From an uncultured Muribaculaceae bacterium (GTDB lineage Bacteria > Bacteroidota > Bacteroidia > Bacteroidales > Muribaculaceae): DNA of 64,000 nucleotides. Below are positions 34,028 to 44,000 of the stretch, in pieces. The position numbers and the translations under genes are program-made. The notes beneath the pieces were generated by a model. It saw only the letters and a program-made list of their open reading frames with translations, was not told the DNA's origin and ran no database searches. Every line of letters starts with the position of its first letter. Positions within the stretch are counted from its first letter, which is position 1. The stretch is taken from contig CAJUIT010000013.1 in NCBI GenBank assembly GCA_910586565.1, positions 1 through 64,000 of the forward strand. Direction: 5' to 3'.

Positions 34028-34055
34028 ACCTCCCAATAACCCGTTGCATTGGCGA

Positions 34056-34070
34056 GTGGTCTCCGACCAC
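34056..34070. repeat. Palindrome GTGGTCTCCGACCAC, copy 2
   Basis: Identical to the copy at 33861-33875. Confidence 0.7.
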
Positions 34071-34096
34071 TTGTTACTACATGCTGTTTTATTAGG

Positions 34097-34141
34097 GGCT
34101 TTAGAGTCGTTAAGGTCGTTAAGGACTTTGAAGACTTGATG
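34097..34141. repeat. 9-base tandem repeat, second locus
   Basis: Five 9-base units: GGCTTTAGA, GTCGTTAAG twice, GACTTTGAA, GACTTGATG. This is the reverse-complement type of the tract at 31829-31873. Both are near REP-like palindromes. Confidence 0.65.
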
Positions 34142-34251
34142 GAGGCTAAAGAGCTGAGAATTTGGGCGGGTTTGGGGTGGAAAAAGGGTGGGGGAGTGAA
34201 TTTGGGGAGTTAGTTGTTGGGAAATGTATGGGGAGTTGGCGGAAATTTTTG

Positions 34252-34259
34252 TAATTTTG
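34252..34259 (+). promoter_or_regulatory. Promoter -7 box of serS
   Basis: TAATTTTG is a full -7 match, 37 bases before the ATG. It supports the start at 34296 over the in-frame start at 34224. A -33 box is not clear. Confidence 0.55.
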
Positions 34260-34295
34260 TGCTCTCGAAACAAGCTCTTAAAATATTCAACAGGA

Positions 34296-35567
34296 ATGCT
34301 TACTCTTCAACAGATAAAATCCAATCCCGCCGAGACTATCAGCCGTCTCGCCGTGAAGGGTTTCGATGGACGTGAAGCCATCAACAAAGTTCTGGAACTC
34401 GACGACCTCCGCCGCGAACTTCAGCTCGACAATGACAATAAATCGGCAGAGCTTAACAAGCTTGCAGCCTCAATCGGTTCGCTCATGAAACAGGGCAAGC
34501 GCGATGAGGCCGAACAGGCCAAGGCCGAGGTGGCAACCCTCAAGGATGCGCAGCGCGCAATCGCCCAGAAGCTCGCCGAAACCGAACAGGAACAGCGCAA
34601 TCTGCTGCTCACTATTCCCAATCTCCCCTGTGCAATGGTGCCCGAAGGGAAAACCGCTGCCGACAATGTGGTTGAGAAAACCGGCGGTCCCATGCCTCAG
34701 CTCGGTGAGGACGCACTGCCCCACTGGGAGCTTGCGAAAAAATATAAGCTTATCGACTTCGACCTCGGTGTGAAAATCACCGGTGCCGGTTTTCCGGTCT
34801 ACACCGGCAAGGGTGCGCGTTTGCAACGTGCCCTCATCCAGTTCTTCCTCGACGAGGCAAATGAGGCCGGCTATCTCGAAATCGAGCCTCCTTATGTTGT
34901 GAATGAGGCTTCGGGCTACGGCACTGGCCAGCTCCCCGACAAGGAGGGGCAGATGTATCACTGCCAGGTTGACAACCTCTACCTCATTCCCACCGCCGAA
35001 GTGCCCATCACCAACATCTACCGCGACGTGATTCTGAGCGAGGATGAGCTCCCCAAGAAAAACTGCGCCTACTCGGCATGTTTCCGCCGCGAGGCCGGTT
35101 CCTACGGCAAGGATGTGCGCGGCCTCAACCGTCTGCATCAGTTCGACAAGGTGGAGATTGTGCGCATTGAACGTCCCGAGGACTCCTACGCAGCGCTTGA
35201 GGAGATGAAGGACCACGTGCAGGGACTGCTCGAAAAACTCGGTCTCCCCTGGCACATTCTGCGTCTTTGCGGCGGTGACATGAGCTTCACCTCGGCCATC
35301 ACATTCGACTTTGAGGTGTGGTCGGGCGCACAGGAACGCTGGCTCGAGGTTTCGTCGGTTTCAAACTTCGAGACCTATCAGGCCAACCGCCTCAAATGCC
35401 GCTACCGCGGAGCCGATAAGAAAACCCGTCTGTGCCATACCCTCAACGGCTCAGCACTGGCATTGCCCCGCATCATGGCTGCGCTGCTCGAAAACAACCA
35501 GACCCCCGAGGGTATCGTGGTTCCCGAGTGCCTGCGCCGCTACACCGGTTTCGACATTATTGACTGA
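34296..35567 (+). CDS. serS: Serine--tRNA ligase
   Basis: This 423-residue class II synthetase charges tRNA-Ser. The N-terminal antiparallel coiled coil that holds the tRNA covers about residues 30-105 (Glu/Ala/Lys-rich). The catalytic core follows: YLEIEPPYVVNEAS (motif 1 region), CFRREAGSYGKDVRGLNRLHQFDKVE (motif 2) and LNGSALALPRIMAALLEN (motif 3). The -7 box fixes the start. It has no close gene neighbour downstream; the AspT-type transporter starts 107 bases later. Confidence 0.97.
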   Translation: MLTLQQIKSNPAETISRLAVKGFDGREAINKVLELDDLRRELQLDNDNKSAELNKLAASIGSLMKQGKRDEAEQAKAEVATLKDAQRAIAQKLAETEQEQRNLLLTIPNLPCAMVPEGKTAADNVVEKTGGPMPQLGEDALPHWELAKKYKLIDFDLGVKITGAGFPVYTGKGARLQRALIQFFLDEANEAGYLEIEPPYVVNEASGYGTGQLPDKEGQMYHCQVDNLYLIPTAEVPITNIYRDVILSEDELPKKNCAYSACFRREAGSYGKDVRGLNRLHQFDKVEIVRIERPEDSYAALEEMKDHVQGLLEKLGLPWHILRLCGGDMSFTSAITFDFEVWSGAQERWLEVSSVSNFETYQANRLKCRYRGADKKTRLCHTLNGSALALPRIMAALLENNQTPEGIVVPECLRRYTGFDIID

Positions 35568-35673
35568 CAAGCCTTCACTTAAATAAATCGCGTTCCGCCA
35601 CCGCACAGGCTGCCGTGGCGGAACGTTTGCTACTCTCCGCTTTAGGGTAAGTGGAAATCCCCGCGAATTACTT

Positions 35674-37338
35674 ATGAACAATTGGATTGACACTGTTTTG
35701 TTTGACCACAGCTCGCTGCAGGCGGTTATCGTTGTGGCGCTGATATGCGCGTTGGGCATGATGCTCGGCAAGGTGAAGGTTGCCGGGGTTTCGCTCGGTG
35801 TGACATTTGTGTTTTTTATCGGCATCATAGCCGGTCATCTCGGGCTTTCAATCGACCCGGCAATGCTCTCCTACGCTCAGGATTTCGGGCTGGTGCTGTT
35901 TGTCTATGCCCTCGGTTTGCAGGTGGGTCCCGGTTTTTTCAGCTCGCTCGCCCACGGTGGCGTGAAACTCAACATGCTCGGGCTCGGGCTTGTTGTGGCC
36001 GGGTTGGCCGTGGCTGTGGTGCTGTCGTTTGTCACTCCCGTGTCGCTCCCCGACATGATGGGGGTGTTGTGCGGAGCCTGCACCAACACTCCGGCTTTAG
36101 GTGCCGTTCAGCAAACACTCGACCAGATGGGAGTGCCATCCGACACTCCGGCGCTCGGCTGCGCCGTGACCTATCCGCTTGGCGTTGTTGGGGTGATAGT
36201 GGCTATTGTGTTGATGCGCAAAATGTTTGTGCGCTCATCCGACATCGTGGCTGCCCCCATGCATGAGATTCCGAAACCTAAAATCACCGAATTTGAGGTC
36301 ACCAACACCGGGCTTGTGGGGAAGCATATCGGTGAGGTTGCAAAAATGTTCCATTGCCATTTTGTGATTTCGCGTCATTGGCGCAATGGCACGGTTTCCA
36401 TTCCCACCTCCACCTCGCAGCTGCAGCTCCACGACCGCATCCTTGTGGTGAGCTCTCCCGAAGATGTGGAGCGCCTGCATGTGATTTTCGGTGAGGAGAA
36501 CGCCACCGACTGGAACGCTTCGGGCATCGATTGGAATGCCGTCGACCGTCAGCTTGTGTCACGCCAGTTTATAGTTACCCGTCGCCAGCTCAACGGCAAG
36601 ACCCTCGGATCGCTTCGTCTGCGCAATCTTTATGGGGTGAACATCAGCCGTGTGTACCGCAGCGGGGTGCCTCTGTTGGCCGCTCCCGACCTGAGGTTGC
36701 AGTTCGGCGACAAGATTATCGTTGTTGGTGAGCAGAAGGCAATCGACAAGATTGAACCCCTTATCGGCAACACCGTGGGCACGCTCAACGAGCCTAACCT
36801 GTTTGCCGTGTTTATCGGCATTGTGTTCGGCATGGCACTCGGTGCCGTCCCCTTCCATTTCCCCGGAGTGGGGATGCCGGTGAGACTCGGATTGGCCGGC
36901 GGTCCCATCATCATGGGCATTCTTGTGGGCACGTTCGGCCCGCGCCTCCACATGGTAACCTACACCACGGCGAGCGCCAACCTGATGTTGCGTTCGCTCG
37001 GGTTGTCGTTGTTTTTGGCGTGCCTCGGGCTCGGAGCCGGTGCCAATTTCTTCGCGGCGGTGTTCCGTGCCGAGGGGTTGATGTGGATAGGGCTTGGTGT
37101 GCTGCTCACCATCGTGCCGGTGGTGATTGTGGGCTTCATTGCCACACGAATGATGAAAATCGACTTCGGTTCAGTCACCGGGATGCTCTGCGGCTCAATG
37201 GCCAACCCTATGGCATTGGATTATGCCAACACAACCCTCCCCGGCGACCGCCCCTCGGTGGCCTACGCCACGGTTTATCCTCTCAGCATGTTTGCCCGTG
37301 TAATACTCGTGCAAATTGTCATTCTCCTCATTCTGTAA
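35674..37338 (+). CDS. AspT/YidE/YbjL family putative transporter
   Basis: This 554-residue inner-membrane protein has two homologous membrane halves of about five helices each (VIVVALICALGMMLGKVKVAGVS and FAVFIGIVFGMALGAVPFHF). Between them are two TrkA_C-type cytosolic domains (EFEVTNTGLVGKHIGEVAK; DRQLVSRQFIVTRRQLNGKTL). The halves carry matching L-G-x-G/G-A-C-T-N-T-P-A motifs. Members exchange aspartate for alanine or other anions; the substrate here is unknown. Its stop overlaps the converging symporter gene by 11 bases. Confidence 0.9.
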   Translation: MNNWIDTVLFDHSSLQAVIVVALICALGMMLGKVKVAGVSLGVTFVFFIGIIAGHLGLSIDPAMLSYAQDFGLVLFVYALGLQVGPGFFSSLAHGGVKLNMLGLGLVVAGLAVAVVLSFVTPVSLPDMMGVLCGACTNTPALGAVQQTLDQMGVPSDTPALGCAVTYPLGVVGVIVAIVLMRKMFVRSSDIVAAPMHEIPKPKITEFEVTNTGLVGKHIGEVAKMFHCHFVISRHWRNGTVSIPTSTSQLQLHDRILVVSSPEDVERLHVIFGEENATDWNASGIDWNAVDRQLVSRQFIVTRRQLNGKTLGSLRLRNLYGVNISRVYRSGVPLLAAPDLRLQFGDKIIVVGEQKAIDKIEPLIGNTVGTLNEPNLFAVFIGIVFGMALGAVPFHFPGVGMPVRLGLAGGPIIMGILVGTFGPRLHMVTYTTASANLMLRSLGLSLFLACLGLGAGANFFAAVFRAEGLMWIGLGVLLTIVPVVIVGFIATRMMKIDFGSVTGMLCGSMANPMALDYANTTLPGDRPSVAYATVYPLSMFARVILVQIVILLIL

Positions 37339-38560
37339 GGCCGTTTTTATCTGCGGCTGGGGAGTTGCGGAGGGTTTTGTCGGTGATGGCGCAGACGCAT
37401 GAGTCGGACCACACGTTTTCGGCGGTTTCAACCATGTCGATAATGGTGTAGATTGGGAGAATGATGCCCATGATAGCCACGTCGGCGCCGATGCCCGACA
37501 TGAGCGAGAGGGTGAGGAAATAGCACCCCATCGGAACGCCGGCGTTGCCGAATGCCGACAGCACCGCGATGAATACCCACAACACCATAGAGGCCGCACT
37601 TACGGGCATGCCGTTGTTCTGCATCACAAACAGCGAGGTTACAAGAATGAAGGCGGCGCAACCGTTCATGTTGACGGTGGTGCACACCGGGAGCACGAAA
37701 CGCGATGTGCGTGGGGAGATGCCCAGGCGTGTTTCGGCGCTCTGCATGGTGACGGGGAGTGTCGCCGCCGAGCTTTTGGTGAATAGAGCCATCAGCACTG
37801 CGGGCATCATTGCCGAGAGTGCTTTTATTGGATTGATACCTTTGGCGAGCAGAAACAGCGGCAGCACAATGAAGAACTGGGAGCAGTTGCCTATCAGAAT
37901 CACAAGCACATATTTCCCGAGCGAGTCGAGCATAACGCCGCCACCCACCTGGGCGGTGAGTTGTTCGGCAAAGGCCACGATGCCGAGCGGGAGCACCACG
38001 ATGAGCCAGTGGATGAGGCGGAAAAGCAGCTCCTGGAGTCCGTTGAGTCCGTTCATCAGCGAACGTTTCGGCGCAGTGTCGGGCATTTTCGACAGGGCGA
38101 TTCCCACGGCGAAACAGAGCAGCATGAGGCCGAGCACATTGCCGTCGAGAAACGGTTTCACAATGTTGTCGGGGATTACGGAAAGCAGGTGGTCGGAGTA
38201 GGATTGTCCGGCCATCTCGTTCACGCCGCTATTCTCGGCGCTCACCACGCCGGGAGGGAGATTGCCGGGGGCGATGAGCAGATAGAGGCCGAGTGCCACC
38301 ACTGCGGCTGCCGTTGTGGTGAGGAGGGTGTAGGTGATGGTGGTACGGAACATCCGTTTCATGCTCTTTCCACCTCCGAGCGATGCCAGTGTGGTGACCA
38401 CGGCAAGCACGATTGTGGGCACGGCAAGCAGGCGGAACAGGCGGGTGTAGATTGTGGCGATGACATTCATCACTGCGTCGACAGCCTTGATGTGGAGCAA
38501 CCCGATGCCCACACCAACGGCAAGTGCCACAAGCCAGAGTATTATCTGATTTTTTTTCAT
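37328..38560 (-). CDS. Dicarboxylate/amino acid:cation symporter (DAACS family)
   Basis: This 410-residue inner-membrane protein has the GltPh-like layout: eight helices, a serine-rich hairpin FTKSSAATLPVTMQSAE, and VNMNGCAAFILVTSLFVMQNNG, where the usual N-M-D-G-T reads N-M-N-G-C. GIGADVAIMGIILPIY lies near the end. It imports glutamate, aspartate or C4-dicarboxylates with sodium or protons. The Asp to Asn change in the NMDGT motif, which helps bind sodium, may alter coupling. I chose ATG at 38560; the frame runs upstream into the 127-base repeat. Confidence 0.9.
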   Translation of the reverse strand: MKKNQIILWLVALAVGVGIGLLHIKAVDAVMNVIATIYTRLFRLLAVPTIVLAVVTTLASLGGGKSMKRMFRTTITYTLLTTTAAAVVALGLYLLIAPGNLPPGVVSAENSGVNEMAGQSYSDHLLSVIPDNIVKPFLDGNVLGLMLLCFAVGIALSKMPDTAPKRSLMNGLNGLQELLFRLIHWLIVVLPLGIVAFAEQLTAQVGGGVMLDSLGKYVLVILIGNCSQFFIVLPLFLLAKGINPIKALSAMMPAVLMALFTKSSAATLPVTMQSAETRLGISPRTSRFVLPVCTTVNMNGCAAFILVTSLFVMQNNGMPVSAASMVLWVFIAVLSAFGNAGVPMGCYFLTLSLMSGIGADVAIMGIILPIYTIIDMVETAENVWSDSCVCAITDKTLRNSPAADKNGLTE

Positions 38561-38577
38561 GAAACCATAAGTTAAGG

Positions 38578-38704
38578 GAGGGCGTGTCGTAACGGCTCGT
38601 CTGTGTCGTCGCTTGTGGGATTCGGTCTCGGTCACGTACTACAGTACGCTCCCATCGACCTCACCCGCAAGCTCCTATCATCCGAACCATTCTGACGCAC
38701 CCTC
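38578..38704. repeat. 127-base palindromic dispersed element, copy B
   Basis: It begins GAGGGCGTGTCG and ends GACGCACCCTC, with the centre CGTACTACAGTACG. It is about 90 percent identical to copy A by eye. It lies 46 bases past the 3' end of the TamA-like gene and 17 bases upstream of the symporter start. Confidence 0.8.
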
Positions 38705-38750
38705 GCCATGCGGATGAAAATAATTAGATTCAGGATTTCGGCGCAGTTTC

Positions 38751-41075
38751 TTAGAACGGGTAGCCGATGGCGAGGTGGAATGCCAGCGATTTCTTGAACG
38801 ATTCCATATTGTAGTAGCCGCTGCGGCCGGTGTCGTAGGGGGCATGGATTCCTATGCCGAGGTCGCCACGGAGCACCAGCATGCCGATGTCGAAACGGAG
38901 GCCGGCACCTGTGCCGAGGGCTATGTCGCGCAGGAATGTGGATGCCTTGAGCTGACCGCCGGGACGCAGGGGGTCGTTTTTCAACAGCCACACGTTGCCG
39001 GCATCGATAAACACCGCTCCGTGGAGGGGCCCGATGATGGGGAAGCGGTATTCAAAGTTCATTTCAAACTTGAACGTACCGGTTTGGTCGAAGTAGCTGT
39101 CGCGCACATCCTCGGGGGGACGGTAGCTGCCCGGGCCGAGCGAACGCACCGTGAAGGCGCGGATGGAGTTGGCACCACCAACATAGAACTGCTCGGCGTA
39201 GGGCACCTCCTTGGCGTTGCCGTAGGCGTGGGCGGCTCCCACGGCCACGCGGCTCACGAGCCAGTTGTCGCCCCACAGGCGGCGGTTGTAGACCAACTGT
39301 GTGCTTGCTTTCACAAATTGTGAGAAGGGGGTTCCGAACAGTTCCTTCTCGCCATGTTGGCCACACAGCTCATAAACGCTCCAGAAGAGGTTGCCGGCTT
39401 CCTGCGCCGTGAATTGCCAGTTGATGGAGTTGTCGCGGTCGAATGCGCGGTCGTACATGTAGGTGTAGCTGAGTTGGGGGATGTATTGGCTGCGGAAACT
39501 CAGCGCTATGGCGGGGTTGGCTCCGGTGATGGAGTCGAAAGCCTCGGTTGTGTTGAGCAGGTTGGTGTAGGTGAGTTTGAAGGGGGTGAGAGTGTGGGAT
39601 GAGTAGCGCGACGACTGCCAGTCGTAGCTGAACGAGAAGTTGAACTGCGCCATCTTGAAGTAGTGCGGACGGTTGAGAATGTCGAAATCAAGCGTGAAGC
39701 GGGTCCAGTTGAGGTTGCGGTTGCGTCGCTTTATGAAGTTGGGGGCAAGGAGTCGCGGAACGGCAAGTGAGGTGGAGATGCCCACTTCGTAGGAGTTGAA
39801 CACCGATGAGCGTCCGGCTCCCGTTTGCCATTCATAGTTGCCTGTGAGCGTGACGTTGAATTGCTCGCCACCTCCGAAAATGTTGCGGTTGGTGATGCCG
39901 AAAAGCATTCCCGGGCCGATGTAGGAGTTGGATTTGGATGAGGCGTTGAGCTCTATGGTAGCTTCGAGCGGGGTGTCGAAGGTGCAGTTGATAACCACGT
40001 TGAGGCGGTCGTCGGTGAAAGCCGAGTCGGGCACAACCTCAATGTTGATGGCGTTGAAAATGCCGAGTCGGGCAAGGCGTGTTTGTGTGCTGTTCATGTC
40101 GCGCACCGAGAACACTTTCCCCTTTCGGAATGTGACGCATTCGGGCACGAGCTGATGGCGTAGCCTCGAGGGCATCATCTGGATGAGGGTGCCTCGCGAG
40201 GTGACAATGGTGTCGGGTGTTCCGCCCCCTTTGTTGCGGAAGGCGTAGACGGTTACATCGCCCGTTTTGTAGCGGCGCAGCATCGGTGCCGGCACATTGG
40301 AGGCGATTATCATGCGAAGGTCGATTTCAAGCGGAGTCTCGAGTGAGTCGGCAAGATATTCGATATAGTCGGGGCGGAAAAAGTAGAAGCCTCTGTTGCG
40401 CAGTTTGTTGGTGATGCGTGTGCGCACGGCCGAAAGCGAGTCGGTTGAATAGCGCTCACCCCGGCGCAGATAGCGGTCGCGCGAGGCGATTGAGTCGATG
40501 AGATGGTTGAGCAGGCAGGTGTCAGGCAACAGGGCGATAGAGTCGAGATGATAGGCCGGCCCGGTGTTGATGGTGTAGTTTATCTTTGCCTTTTTGGGGT
40601 CTTTCTGGTCGATGACCTCGTAGGTGGCTCCTCCGCGGAAATAGCCGTTGTTGTCGAGAATCTCGTCGACCATGCGGGTGCGGATTTGCGGACGAACGTC
40701 GGACACCAGCACCGGTTCCGACACCAGTTTGTCGTAGAGCCAGTGTTTGAACCCCTTTCCGGGGTCGTCCCAGTTGTTGTAGACCCAAAGCCCAACGGGG
40801 AAGGGCCAGCGGTATTTGGCCGATTTGAAAATGGCGTTGTTGGGGGGCACGCTCACGGCCTCGGTAACTTCCGATGCCACCCCTTCGGGCACTTTGTCGC
40901 CTTTAGGAGCGTTTACGGAGATGTTTTTCACTCCGGTGTAGAGCTGTTCCCCCTCGGGGATGCGTTTTGTGGTGGAGCATCCTGCCATGAGGATGATGCC
41001 CGCCGCGGCAGTGAGGAAGGCTTTGGGAGCATTCCTGAAGCAGTGGGTTGGAGTGGGGTTATTTCGAGGTTTCAT
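38751..41075 (-). CDS. Lipidated TamA-like outer-membrane protein (TamL type)
   Basis: This 774-residue BamA/TamA-superfamily protein has a signal peptide ending in a lipobox (L-M-A-G-C33), so the mature N-terminus is lipidated, a feature of the Bacteroidota TamL group. POTRA-like domains follow (about residues 45-400). A C-terminal 16-strand-type barrel ends in AFHLAIGYPF with the terminal Phe needed for insertion, and GPGSYRPPEDVRDSY and FEMNFEYRFPIIGPLHGAVFID are barrel motifs. It starts inside the last codons of tamB (17-base overlap), so the pair is coupled. The complex is expected to move lipids or assemble proteins in the outer membrane. Confidence 0.88.
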   Translation of the reverse strand: MKPRNNPTPTHCFRNAPKAFLTAAAGIILMAGCSTTKRIPEGEQLYTGVKNISVNAPKGDKVPEGVASEVTEAVSVPPNNAIFKSAKYRWPFPVGLWVYNNWDDPGKGFKHWLYDKLVSEPVLVSDVRPQIRTRMVDEILDNNGYFRGGATYEVIDQKDPKKAKINYTINTGPAYHLDSIALLPDTCLLNHLIDSIASRDRYLRRGERYSTDSLSAVRTRITNKLRNRGFYFFRPDYIEYLADSLETPLEIDLRMIIASNVPAPMLRRYKTGDVTVYAFRNKGGGTPDTIVTSRGTLIQMMPSRLRHQLVPECVTFRKGKVFSVRDMNSTQTRLARLGIFNAINIEVVPDSAFTDDRLNVVINCTFDTPLEATIELNASSKSNSYIGPGMLFGITNRNIFGGGEQFNVTLTGNYEWQTGAGRSSVFNSYEVGISTSLAVPRLLAPNFIKRRNRNLNWTRFTLDFDILNRPHYFKMAQFNFSFSYDWQSSRYSSHTLTPFKLTYTNLLNTTEAFDSITGANPAIALSFRSQYIPQLSYTYMYDRAFDRDNSINWQFTAQEAGNLFWSVYELCGQHGEKELFGTPFSQFVKASTQLVYNRRLWGDNWLVSRVAVGAAHAYGNAKEVPYAEQFYVGGANSIRAFTVRSLGPGSYRPPEDVRDSYFDQTGTFKFEMNFEYRFPIIGPLHGAVFIDAGNVWLLKNDPLRPGGQLKASTFLRDIALGTGAGLRFDIGMLVLRGDLGIGIHAPYDTGRSGYYNMESFKKSLAFHLAIGYPF

Positions 41076-44000
41076 CGTCGTCGGTTGTTTTGAGGGTTGC
41101 TTTGTGGGAGGCATTTGCGGCCTCGGGTTTCGGTGCGGGTTTGCTGCCCGGAACGGGTTGGTTGCCTTCGGAGAGCTGCGGGCTTTGCGCTGCATCGTCG
41201 CGGTGACGGTGGGGCAGGAAGTTGAAAATGTCGGCTATGCGCGAAATCTTCTTTTTGTAGACGAAGCCCACACCCGTCTGGGTGATTTCACCTTCGAGGA
41301 TACTTTCGTAGCCCGAATGGCGGAAGAGTTTCACATACATTGTTCCGGCCTTGTTGAGCATGTATTCAAACGAGATGTCGGCAATGAGATTCTGGGCAAA
41401 ATTCTCGTCGGCTTCTGCGTCGGTGGAGTAATTGCCGCCGACCACAATCTTGAAGCGGTCGTCGAACAGCGACTTGCTCACCTTGTAGCTGTAGCTCATG
41501 GCGGTGGTGTTGGCGCCGTCGACGGTTTTATCGTATTGGTCAATGCCGAAGGAGATGTCGACACCCTTGATGCCCGAGGCCCATGAGTTGAGCTGCGATT
41601 CGAGGAAGCTGAACAGGGCGTTGGTGCCGGCGTTGCCGCTGCTGATTGTCTGTGTGCCGCCGCTGCGATACATGCCGGTGATGAGCAGGTTCATGGCCTG
41701 GTTGGCTCGTTGCTCGGCGGTCATTGATTTCAGCTCGTTGGCGATGGTGATGTCGTCGGGGCATTCGAGGTCGAACACCACGTTCATCTGTTCGAGGGTG
41801 CCGGTTACGTTGAGCAGCACGTTGAAGTTGACCACGCGCGAGTTGGTGCCGTCCTGGGCAACGTTGGCTCTGACCTCATCGTAGGCATGCACGTTGAGGA
41901 TGGGGTTGAGCATGCTGCCGTTGAACTCAACGTAGCTGCCTTCCATGAAGTTGAACATCTTTTCGCCCATCACGGGGATGGAGTAGCGGGCAAAGCCGCC
42001 GTTGAGGTTGATGCGGCCTGTGAAGCGCTCGTCGTTCATGTAGTCCATCGTGTAGTTCACGGTGCCCGAGCTCTGAAGCTGCACCTTGTTTTTGCCGGTA
42101 GCGTCGAGGTCGACTGTCACGGTGGTGCCGTTGGAGATGGTGAGCTTGGCGTCGAGGTTCATGAGCATCGACGAGGGAGCGATGGTGTCGGCGTTGGCCA
42201 CGGTTGTGGTGTCGTTGAAGTTGACGAATTTCACCATATCCTGATTGCTGCGCGAAGCCATTGCCGTGGCTGCGTCGGCCATCACGTAGGTCACGTTTGT
42301 GCCGGGGAGGAGGTTGAGGTCGGCGTTGACGTCGAGGAACTGCATGGAGCCTTTCACCGATGCGTCGAGGTTGATGAACGCCTTGCCGTAGACGGTGCTG
42401 CGGCGGCTCTTTTCGGAGCCGACAATCTGCATGTCGCGAGCCTTGAGGGTGAGGTCGATGCGGGGCTCGGAGAGTGAGGTGAGGTCGACGTTGCCGTTGA
42501 TGGTGAGTGGCTTGTCGTTCACGCCGGTTATGGCGAAGTTGTTGAAGTTCACGATGTTGTTCTCAACGGGAATCTTCACGTCGGAAACCTTGAAGGGTGT
42601 GCCGAGCATGTCGACGTTGATTGTTGTGGTGTCGAAGTCGAGATAGCCGTTGAACTGAGGCTCGGCCATTTCGCCCGTTATATCCATCTCACCGTTGAGC
42701 ACGCCCGAGAGTGTGGCTGTGCCGGGTGGGAGGAAGGGGTTGGCAACGGCGAGCGGGAAGTGAATCATGCGGAAATCGAGCAGGAAGGGGTGCTCGGCGG
42801 TGGAGTCGTTGAGGTTGCCCACGGCCGTGATTGTTTTCACTCCGTTGACCATCAGTGAGGTGTTGGCTCTGATGGTGCCGGCAGTGTTGGTGGTGAGGTC
42901 GACGGCGAGCTCGAAATCGCCCACACGTTTCTTGCCGTAGATGAAGTTGTTGAGCGACACGGTGCCTGTGCCGTTGAGGTCGGGCTTATGCCACGACACG
43001 CGCATGTCGGCCGACACGTCGCCCGTAATGGGGGGCGCGAACGGGTTGAGGGCAATCCAGTCGGAGAGTTTGATATCCTTCACCTTGAGAATCACATCTT
43101 CCTGCACCGAGTCGCCGGGATGGTGTTCGGTGTAGAGCTTCAGCGAGCTCACGTCGTTGTGGAGGTCGAGGTTGGCGTCGAGGTGGTAGGTCGACAGGTT
43201 GTAGGTAATCACATTATCCTTGTTCACCTCCCATTCCTTGTAGCCGATGATGGGGTGGAAGGGCACGAAGCGCAGTTGCACGTCGTTTTGGTCGTTGATT
43301 TTGGCCATGGCGCCGAAGCTGTAGCCGGTTTCACCTTGGAGGTTCTCCTGCTTGAAAAGGAGTGCCAGGCGGTCGGCGTTGATATAGCCGCGCACGCTCA
43401 CGTCGGCAAACTGGTCGAGTGTGCCGGGGCGGTTGTGCATGGCTATTTTGTAGAGCAGATAGTCGGCTCGCTGGCGGAAGTCGGCGGTGATGGTGTCGAT
43501 TGCCGTCTCGCCCGATTTGATGCCGTCGGCATAGGCGTGGATGTTGAGCAGCGAATCGTTGGTTGCGTTGAGGTTCAGGCTCTTGAACGTGATGTCGCTA
43601 CCCATCAGATAGTTGGCCAGCAGGTTGTCGGTGCCGGCTTGCAATGTGAGTGCGAACGGTGGAAGGGCGCGTTGCAGGGTGTCGATGGCGAGTCGGCGGC
43701 GGCGCATGTCGCGGTCGAGAGCCAGCGATGCCCAGTTGAAGCGCTTGGTGAGGGTGTCGAGCGGCACGGGCGATTTGAATTCCATCGCCAGGTCGCGGTT
43801 GGTGAGGGTGGCGTCGGTTGAGGCGGTGTCGGCGTTGAACTGAAGGTCGATGCCCGAGGCGTTGACAGCCTCGCCGGGCATGTGCCAGTAGAGGTCGGCC
43901 ACGTTCACGTCGGCGCGGAGGGTCATGGGGCGTCCGGGGGTGCGGCGAGTTGCGGCCACGGCAGGTGAGAAGCTCGCGTTGCCCGAGAGTTTCACTGAGC

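Noticed and set aside
33734..34295. Short frames in the repeat-rich region before serS
   Set aside because: All are made of REP palindromes and 9-base repeats; their peptides repeat the same translated motifs in different frames.
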